Positions 6,910 to 11,587 of a stretch of 11,587 bases of DNA are shown here, piece after piece (the first letter of the stretch is position 1; the number at the start of each line of letters is the position of its first letter). The notes beneath the pieces are model-generated. The model worked only from the letters and a program-made list of their open reading frames with translations, did no database searches and was not told the origin of the DNA. The stretch covers positions 1-11,587 of the forward strand of contig CAZBZG010000140.1 of the NCBI GenBank assembly GCA_964496245.1, read 5' to 3'. This stretch comes from CAZBZG01 sp964496245 (GTDB lineage Bacteria > Planctomycetota > SZUA-567). The translations under genes and the position numbers were made by a program.

Positions 6910-7905
6910 TCACGGGCGCTTCCGCCCGACGCGTGGGTTGAGGCCGATGCGCTTGTAGCGAGCGGCCACCTGGATGGCGCACTCTCGGCTCACGCCCTTG
7001 GCGGCCGCGATCAGCGGTTTCTTCATTTCCGCCCGCGCCGCCTCCTCGTCGACCCCCAGATCCTGCATGAGGAGGGGAATGGCCTGCGGATTCCCGGTCT
7101 TTGGCAGCACCACGTTATACTCGCCGGGCTCCCGCTTGATCCGGCCCGACTGCCGGCTTTTCTGGCTCGCCTGACGGTCTGGTGCCGCCTTGGCGGTGGC
7201 CTTCCGGCGGGCGGATCCGTGATCGGCCGGTGCCGTCTTTTGCTCAAGGTCCGACACCGCCTCCCGAAGACCGGTCTCGAATTCCTCCAGATCTCCGACC
7301 ACACCGCTCGGCGTCTCTGCGGCCAGCGGTTCCACATTCCCCAAAAGGTCTTTGTCTTCCTCGTCCGCGCCCGCCGCCCCCCGTAGCTGGCCGGGAAGCG
7401 GGGTCAGGCCCGTAGACATGTCGTCCGCATCCTCGAGCACGTCCCCCTGCTGCACCTCCACCTCGTCGCCCCCGGAAGCGGGGGCTGTCTGCTTCGGCGG
7501 GTCTGTCTTCGCGGGCGCATGTCGGCTTACCGCAAGGACCAGTTGGGTTCCACATTCGGGACATGAGAACACCAACTCGCCGGACGGACTCCGCCGCTCG
7601 TATTCCGAAAGCGGTCGGCCTGCGACCTTGGGCGGAGAGGGCCACGCCACCTGACTGATCGAGCGGTCGTCGCTGATTTCAATCCGGAGATCACCCCCGC
7701 TGGCGCGTAGCTCCTGCAGGGCCTGCACGATCTCCATGGCCTGATCGCGGCTCAGATTGCTGAGGACCACGATGGGCGCCGCCTGCACGATCTGGTCGGC
7801 CAAGGGTTGTTCAATGCCGAACAGCCGGGCGAATCCAACCGACACCGTTTTTTGCTGCTTCGGCCTGCACCGCCCGAGTATGATGCGAAATCGATCCGCA
7901 GACAT
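6910..7905 (-). CDS. Protein of unknown function with two L7/L12-C-terminal-like domains and a CxxC knuckle
   Basis: Not recognised as a named family. From the ATG at 7903-7905 (GGGGA six bases upstream) it has 331 residues. Residues about 5-78 resemble the C-terminal domain of ribosomal protein L7/L12 (ClpS-like fold): a beta strand RFRIIL, helices through LFGIEQPLADQIVQAAP, then LSRDQAMEIVQALQELRASGG and a final strand DLRIEI. Residues about 261-326 repeat the same order (EYNVVLP, LGVDEEAARAEMKKP, GVSRECAIQVAARYKRIG). A single CPEC (115-118) in a beta-rich stretch looks like half a zinc ribbon. The middle (about 130-255) is Ala/Asp/Glu-rich, then Lys/Arg-rich, and probably disordered. No signal peptide or membrane span is seen. 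The stop lies 40 bases upstream of the dprA ATG, so the genes are likely co-transcribed. An alternative GTG start at 7932 has no ribosome site at suitable distance. The L7/L12 similarity is judged by eye. Confidence 0.72.
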   Translation of the reverse strand: MSADRFRIILGRCRPKQQKTVSVGFARLFGIEQPLADQIVQAAPIVVLSNLSRDQAMEIVQALQELRASGGDLRIEISDDRSISQVAWPSPPKVAGRPLSEYERRSPSGELVFSCPECGTQLVLAVSRHAPAKTDPPKQTAPASGGDEVEVQQGDVLEDADDMSTGLTPLPGQLRGAAGADEEDKDLLGNVEPLAAETPSGVVGDLEEFETGLREAVSDLEQKTAPADHGSARRKATAKAAPDRQASQKSRQSGRIKREPGEYNVVLPKTGNPQAIPLLMQDLGVDEEAARAEMKKPLIAAAKGVSRECAIQVAARYKRIGLNPRVGRKRP

Positions 7906-7970
7906 GCCTCTTCCCCAAGCGAACTGAAGCACGTTTCTGGCCGTTGCCGCAAGCTCCAGGACAGTTCGTC

Positions 7971-7999
7971 ACTCTAGGACCAACATCGCTTCAGGTCAA
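7971..7999 (-). promoter_or_regulatory. Sigma70-type promoter of the L7/L12-like gene and dprA
   Basis: Minus strand: -35 TTGACC (7994-7999), a 17-base spacer, then -10 TAGAGT (7971-7976). The start point would be near 7964, giving a leader of about 58 bases to the ATG at 7905. Its -35 is identical to that of the HDOD operon promoter. Confidence 0.55.
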
Positions 8000-8023
8000 G
8001 AGAAACGTTCCACCCAAAAGGAC

Positions 8024-8051
8024 TTGCCTCCGACCTCCGAGAGGGTACACT
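8024..8051 (+). promoter_or_regulatory. Possible promoter of the acyl carrier protein operon
   Basis: TTGCCT (8024-8029), a 16-base spacer, then TACACT (8046-8051). It is weaker than the other promoters in the window but correctly placed about 110 bases before the ACP start and back-to-back with the divergent promoter at 7971-7999. The 8052-8163 leader is G+C-rich; no riboswitch or gene was recognised in it. Confidence 0.35.
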
Positions 8052-8163
8052 GAGGCCCCAGGGGGACTGCCGCGGCGGGCCCGTCCTTCGCGCCTTGCGC
8101 ATACGCCAGGGCCACCCCGCGCTCCCCACACCGCGTAACCGCACAGACGTGAGAGGAGGCGCC

Positions 8164-8409
8164 ATGACCGAATCCGAGCTCCGCCAGGGCCTCCGTGACA
8201 TCCTCGCCAAGGTGTGTCCTGACGAGGATCTCTCTGCCGTCAGGGATGACCAACCGCTCCGCGACCAGATCGGGCTCGACTCCATGGACCTCCTGGATGT
8301 CGTGCTGGAGGTACGCAGCCGTTTCCACATCCACGTCCCTGAAGAGGATTTCGAACGCCTCGATACGGTGGACAACGCCGTGCGGTATCTGATGACCAAG
8401 GCCTCCTAG
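8164..8409 (+). CDS. Acyl carrier protein
   Basis: An 81-residue acidic helical carrier protein that holds growing acyl chains on a 4'-phosphopantetheine arm. The attachment serine is S40 in GLDSMDLLDVV, the typical DSM motif at the start of helix II. Helix I (2-17) and helix III (about 60-79) are recognisable. AGAGGAGG a few bases upstream fixes the ATG at 8164. It is first of three genes, 64 bases ahead of the FabZ-type dehydratase. The sequence is not close to the highly conserved housekeeping AcpP (which has the DSLD motif), so this is more likely a dedicated carrier for a specialised lipid or acyl product. No ketosynthase is present in the window. Confidence 0.9.
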   Translation: MTESELRQGLRDILAKVCPDEDLSAVRDDQPLRDQIGLDSMDLLDVVLEVRSRFHIHVPEEDFERLDTVDNAVRYLMTKAS

Positions 8410-8473
8410 GCCTGACGGCCGCGCCCTACCCGTCCGATTCTGGGCCGTGGCCGTACCCCAGAGGAGCGCGCGC

Positions 8474-8911
8474 ATGGATCCGAAAGCCGCCATTCCCCAT
8501 CGCCCTCCCTTTCTCCTGCTCGACGACATCGTTGACCTCGATGCCGCGAGCGTCACCGCAACCCGCCGGCTCGACCCCGACGATGAGCTATTGGCCCGCG
8601 TGTACGCCGGCCACTATCCGGACCATCCGATTACGCCCGGCGTCCTTCTCTGCGAAATGGTCTTTCAGGCTGGCGCAGTTCTCATGCACCACCGCCTCGC
8701 CCATGCGGCCCCCGAAGGGGTGCCCCTGCTCGCCAAGATCCAGAGCGCGCGATTCAAGCGCATGGTGCGCCCCGGCGAGACCGTGACGGTGCGGGCGTCG
8801 TTCGTGGAGCGGGTGGGACGCGCCTACCGCCTCCGCGGCACGGTACACGTGAAGAACGACCTGGCCGTGCGCACCGAGTTCTTGGTGACCCCTGGCGATC
8901 CCGATGGATGA
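8474..8911 (+). CDS. FabZ-type 3-hydroxyacyl-ACP dehydratase (hot-dog fold)
   Basis: A 145-residue hot-dog enzyme, expected to dehydrate 3-hydroxyacyl chains carried on ACP. The opening IPHRPPFLLLDDIVDL is the usual FabZ beginning. The active-site His is H47 in GHYPDHPITPGVL, and the acidic residue is E61 in LLCEMVFQAG, the FabZ choice (FabA has Asp). ATG at 8474 has GAGGAG (8461-8466) seven bases upstream; an in-frame GTG at 8447 lacks one. The length matches FabZ. The 64-base gap after the ACP holds ACGGCC (8415-8420), complementary to a tandem GGCCGT repeat (8443-8454), which could fold into a leader hairpin. The residues around the active site differ from typical housekeeping FabZ (VFQAGAVL instead of AAQ), so a related specialised dehydratase or a non-catalytic homologue remains possible. 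Confidence 0.87.
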   Translation: MDPKAAIPHRPPFLLLDDIVDLDAASVTATRRLDPDDELLARVYAGHYPDHPITPGVLLCEMVFQAGAVLMHHRLAHAAPEGVPLLAKIQSARFKRMVRPGETVTVRASFVERVGRAYRLRGTVHVKNDLAVRTEFLVTPGDPDG

Positions 8912-9644
8912 AGGCCCTGCACGCGCTCCCCTTTCGACCGGCTCCACACCGCCCGATCCGCGGCCGCCCATTGGCGCCGAGGACGATCCATCCGTGCCGG
9001 TCGCTCCGTCAACCCTCGGCTCTTCCGCCCGCCCGAGCGTGCTCTTCCCTGTCGCGCCGGCCATCTGCTGCGTTACCATCTTCGCGGGCGTGGTCCTGAT
9101 CCTTGTGGTGCCCCCGCGCGTGCGTGCGCGACGCATCGAGGCCGCGACAGCGGCCCGGGGCGAGCGCGCAACATGGCTGGGCTACTCCTTCTACGGCCAA
9201 TGCCAGATCATCGCCCGACTCGCCTACCCCTCCGAACTGCCGCCGGCGTCCCCGGAGATGCGCCTCCCCCCGGACGGCATCGGCGTGCTCCTGAGGGTAG
9301 ACAATTCTCGCGGCACGCGGCCCATCGAGATCGCCCCCGCCGCGTCTCGCTTCACCCTCTTCAACGGCACATCCCTGCCCGTGGACGAACGGTTTCAAAA
9401 AGCCCCACAGGCGTTGCGCACGATTCCGGCAGGCAGCGACCCCGAGCGGTTCCTGCTCGTCTTCGACCGGCGCGCCGTGTGCGAACGGCTCGAACGGATC
9501 TACGCGCTCCAGCTGTTCGTCGACGGCGCGCCCCACCACATCGCCGGCCAGTACTACACCCGCGTAAGCCAAGCCAGACGCGATCAAGCCAAACTGCAGA
9601 AGCGCATCCAGCTCTTCCCCGAGGGGGCTTCCCCCGCGCCGTGA
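8904..9644 (+). CDS. Single-pass membrane protein of unknown function
   Basis: Not recognised. It has 246 residues, with a Pro-rich N-terminal tail of about 45 residues, one strongly hydrophobic span (47-70, with VTIFAGVVLILVVPP) followed by an Arg-rich stretch (RVRARR). The positive-inside rule is ambiguous, since the Arg cluster follows the span. The remaining 165 residues look like a soluble mixed alpha/beta domain with segments such as GVLLRVDNSRG, FTLFNGTSLPV and FLLVFDRRAVCERL. Its ATG overlaps the dehydratase gene by 8 bases, which suggests translational coupling; no strong ribosome site is visible. The overlap, the membrane span and the lack of a better frame support it as real. It may anchor or assist the ACP/FabZ pair, which is inference from position only. 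Confidence 0.65.
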   Translation: MDEGPARAPLSTGSTPPDPRPPIGAEDDPSVPVAPSTLGSSARPSVLFPVAPAICCVTIFAGVVLILVVPPRVRARRIEAATAARGERATWLGYSFYGQCQIIARLAYPSELPPASPEMRLPPDGIGVLLRVDNSRGTRPIEIAPAASRFTLFNGTSLPVDERFQKAPQALRTIPAGSDPERFLLVFDRRAVCERLERIYALQLFVDGAPHHIAGQYYTRVSQARRDQAKLQKRIQLFPEGASPAP

Positions 9645-9696
9645 CACCCGCTGCCGACAGCGGCCTGCCATCCTGGATGGATTGCTGGTGGGAAAT

Positions 9697-9710
9697 CCCC
9701 GGACCCGGGG
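9697..9710. terminator. GC-rich hairpin between convergent genes
   Basis: CCCCG and CGGGG form a 5-bp stem around a 4-base loop, placed directly after the LptD stop codon (9711-9713) and 53 bases after the membrane-protein stop. On the minus strand it is followed by ATTT, a very short T-run. It is a plausible but weak two-way terminator. Confidence 0.35.
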
Positions 9711-10352
9711 CTACGGGGCGTCGGCCGCCTCGGCTTCCGCTTCAGCCTCTTCGGCATCCGCTTCCGGCGCGCGGCTTGAGGCGTCTTCGGTGGCGACCTG
9801 CGTGCCCTCGCCCGCGGACGTACCGTACCGGCTCCGTTCGAGCAGGCGCGAGGCCTTGTCCGCGGCGGAGAAGGGGCGTTCGAATCCCATGAATCCCTTG
9901 GGGATGAGCTGGAGAAAGATGCCCTTGTCTTCGTCCTTCTTGTCGTTCACGAAGCTGACGCCCAGTTCGAAGGTGTCCAGGTCCCGGTAGAGCGTGAAGC
10001 GCTCCTCGGCTATGCCGTTGAACGATTCGGGATTGTCCGACCAGTCATAGGTGACCGCGATTTCGGCCGCGTAGTTGCTGTCCTGATTCCAGAGCAGGGT
10101 GCGCAGCGCCAGCGTGGTGCTGTGGGACTCGAATCGGTTCGGATACCGCCAGTACTCTCCGCGATAGTAGGTGTGATTCGCGTGCAGGCGAAACCGGTCG
10201 TGAAACCGCCAGTCACCTCCCGCGTAGAGCCGGTTGATCTCGCCGTCGTTCGTGTCCAGCAGCGCGTTGCCCCACAACCGGAGGCTCTCGGTCGGATACA
10301 GGTTGAGATCGAGCTCCACCTCAGTGGTGTGCCGCCCGAAGTTGCGCCTCAT
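9711..10352 (-). pseudogene. lptD: LptD-like barrel protein, C-terminal portion after a frameshift
   Basis: Continuation of the outer-membrane barrel protein encoded from the right, in a different frame. Nothing suggests an independent gene: the first ATG (10350-10352) has GGGAG almost touching it, too close for normal initiation. The sequence carries on alternating beta strands (TTEVELDLNLYPT, LRLWGNALLDT, RFRLHANHTYYR, LALRTLLWN, AAEIAVTYDWS, ERFTLYRDLDTFELGVSF) as expected of an LptD C-terminal barrel. It closes with KGIFLQLIPKGFMGFERPF, then an acidic tail. Joining it to the upstream part requires skipping one base (about 10323-10362). Whether that is a sequencing error, a real mutation or recoding cannot be seen here. 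Confidence 0.8.
9714..9773 (-). repeat. Ala/Glu-rich low-complexity tail of the LptD-like gene
   Basis: The last 20 codons before the stop are nearly all Ala, Glu and Asp (EADAEEAEAEAEAADA). The DNA shows an imperfect repeat of GCN-GAN codons (visible on the plus strand as cggcttc/cggcatc-like units). It lies beyond the last plausible barrel strand. Confidence 0.55.
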
Positions 10353-11587
10353 TCTCCCGCGGATAGTATCGCCATGTGACGTCGAAGGTCGCGAATTCGC
10401 GGAAGCTGTTCGGCCCGAGGCGCTTCTGCCACCGCTGGTGCAGGAGGAAGGTGAAGAAATGCTCCTCGTCATAGGACTCATAGCCATCGATATGATAGAG
10501 ATCCGACGGCTCGATGTCGGGGTCTTCTTTGCCCCTGAAGCCGATGCTCGGCTCGATGACGTGGCGCCAGTCGTTGAACGTCCCGTAGAACCGGCTCGAC
10601 AGGTCCGCGCCCCAGAGGAACGCGGTGCTCAGTTCGTCGGCGTTCCGCTTGTCCCCATTGTCGCCGTACTGATCGCCGTAGTAGGAGACGCGACCGCCCA
10701 CATAGGGCTTGAAGACCGCCACGCTCCCCAGATGGACCGGCAGGCTCAGCGTACTCTCGTGGACCAGCCGGAAGAAGGGATCGAAGTCGTCGCCCGTCTC
10801 CACCTTGCCGAACTCGGTCACCTCGCCGTCAGCATCCTGCACGATGTGGTACCGATCGAGCGCGTCGTCGAACCGGAAGTTCACGTACCCGATCCGCGTA
10901 TCGCTCTTGAAGTAGAACGGCAGACGTCCCAGGCGCCAGCTCGGAACGCTCAATCGCCATTCGGGCAGATACTCCGCCTGGTTCTGCCACTGGTTCAGGC
11001 GCTTGGTCGCCACGAGCTCCATGACCAGGTGATCGTTCAGGAACCGCAGGTCAAAGGAAGTTTCCGGTTCCTTGTCCTCTTTGTAGGACCACTCGTCGTA
11101 CTCGCGCCGGTAGTCGCGGTCCGAATACTTGTGGGCCTCCATCCGGAGGTCCCAGTTCTCCGTGAAACGCTGGTGGTGCCACCAGTCGAGGCCCCACCGG
11201 TCCTCATCCTGGTACAGGGCCGGCTCCCACTCGGGGCGGTTGCGAAACACGCGCGTGTCATTGCGCTCGAGCGCACGCACCCGATCCTGCGCATCGGTCG
11301 TCGCCGTCTCCTTGAGATAGTAGGCGTCCAAGAAGCCCCGGGACCGGTTGTGACCGACTTCGTACTCCATCTCGGTCCCGAAAGCCCAGCCGCGCTCCTG
11401 CCGCCAGTCCACGTCGAAAAAGAGATTGTCGATCCGGAAGGGGGCCTTCGGATCCGGGTCCAGATCCAATCCCCACTTGGTGTAGACCTGTGTGCCCCAC
11501 TCCTCTGAATGCCCGCCCCCGATCCGGACCCACGGCCAGTCGTACTTGAGGTCCTTGATCAGGTACGGGGGGTAGAAGACCGGCACC
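10321..11587 (-). CDS. lptD: LptD-like outer-membrane lipopolysaccharide assembly protein (partial, frameshifted)
   Basis: C-terminal barrel region of the protein that inserts lipopolysaccharide into the outer leaflet of the outer membrane. The gene enters from beyond the right edge, so the N-terminal jellyroll (OstA/LptA-like) domain is not visible. The visible part begins GVPVFYPPYL, the hallmark of LptD where the jellyroll joins the barrel (E. coli has a similar VPVxYxPY). Many alternating aromatic beta strands follow, and the phrase FNDWRHVIEPSIGF matches the LptD RHxxEP motif. About 400 codons are in one frame until a TGA at 10321-10323. The frame then changes and coding continues in 9711-10352. 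The intact product would have about 620 residues within this window. It could be an LptD paralogue (imp/OstA-like) rather than the essential copy. The family call is good; the frame break is certain in the sequence as given. Confidence 0.85.
   Translation of the reverse strand, partial: VPVFYPPYLIKDLKYDWPWVRIGGGHSEEWGTQVYTKWGLDLDPDPKAPFRIDNLFFDVDWRQERGWAFGTEMEYEVGHNRSRGFLDAYYLKETATTDAQDRVRALERNDTRVFRNRPEWEPALYQDEDRWGLDWWHHQRFTENWDLRMEAHKYSDRDYRREYDEWSYKEDKEPETSFDLRFLNDHLVMELVATKRLNQWQNQAEYLPEWRLSVPSWRLGRLPFYFKSDTRIGYVNFRFDDALDRYHIVQDADGEVTEFGKVETGDDFDPFFRLVHESTLSLPVHLGSVAVFKPYVGGRVSYYGDQYGDNGDKRNADELSTAFLWGADLSSRFYGTFNDWRHVIEPSIGFRGKEDPDIEPSDLYHIDGYESYDEEHFFTFLLHQRWQKRLGPNSFREFATFDVTWRYYPRENEAQLRAAHH

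Noticed and set aside
8415..8454. ACGGCC with tandem GGCCGT in the ACP-fabZ gap as a regulatory hairpin
   Set aside because: Stem of six GC-rich pairs with a long loop is easily found by chance at this base composition; mentioned under the dehydratase but not called as a feature.
9009..9671. Minus-strand frame of 220 codons opposite the membrane protein
   Set aside because: Gly/Arg-rich, no hydrophobic or domain pattern, no ribosome site; the plus-strand frame has a clean membrane span and overlaps fabZ.
10234..11508. Long plus-strand frame (424 codons) opposite the LptD-like gene
   Set aside because: Val/Leu/Pro-rich antisense shadow; the minus strand shows barrel strands and the LptD entry motif.

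Overview
The window is a high-G+C stretch from a diderm (outer-membrane) bacterium. It carries a type II secretion/type IV pilus motor pair, an LptD-like outer-membrane barrel, a B12-type methyltransferase (MtaA/URO-D family) protein, DprA, one tRNA-Cys and an acyl-carrier-protein/dehydratase pair. The mix would fit an uncultured PVC-type or neighbouring lineage (Planctomycetes, Lentisphaerae, Hydrogenedentes-like), where URO-D/MtaA paralogues are common. That placement is an inference; no marker gene here fixes the phylum. No insertion sequence, CRISPR array, integrase or phage gene was seen.

Layout from left to right. (1) 24-3108, plus strand: gspE/pilB and gspF/pilC, the ATPase and inner-membrane platform of a secretion or pilus machine. 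(2) 3199-5401, minus strand: a three-gene operon read from a well-formed promoter (5427-5455). It encodes a half-length HDOD domain protein, a metallo-beta-lactamase-fold hydrolase whose start overlaps the HDOD stop by ATGA, and an MtaA/URO-D-like protein with an intact H-x-C...C zinc site. (3) 5565-5698, plus strand: a sigma70-type promoter and tRNA-Cys(GCA) with encoded CCA. (4) 5745-7905, minus strand: an unrecognised protein with two regions resembling the C-terminal domain of ribosomal protein L7/L12, followed by dprA, from a promoter at 7971-7999. (5) 8164-9644, plus strand: acyl carrier protein, FabZ-type dehydratase and a single-pass membrane protein of unknown function. (6) 9711-11587, minus strand: the C-terminal part of an LptD-like protein, entering from beyond the right edge and broken by one frameshift near 10323-10362.

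Three promoters share the form TTGAC-N17-TA(n)3T, which suggests an ordinary housekeeping sigma factor and helped choose starts. The most unusual items are the half-HDOD/MBL/MtaA-like operon and the duplicated L7/L12-like protein upstream of dprA. Neither can be called a new system from this sequence alone.
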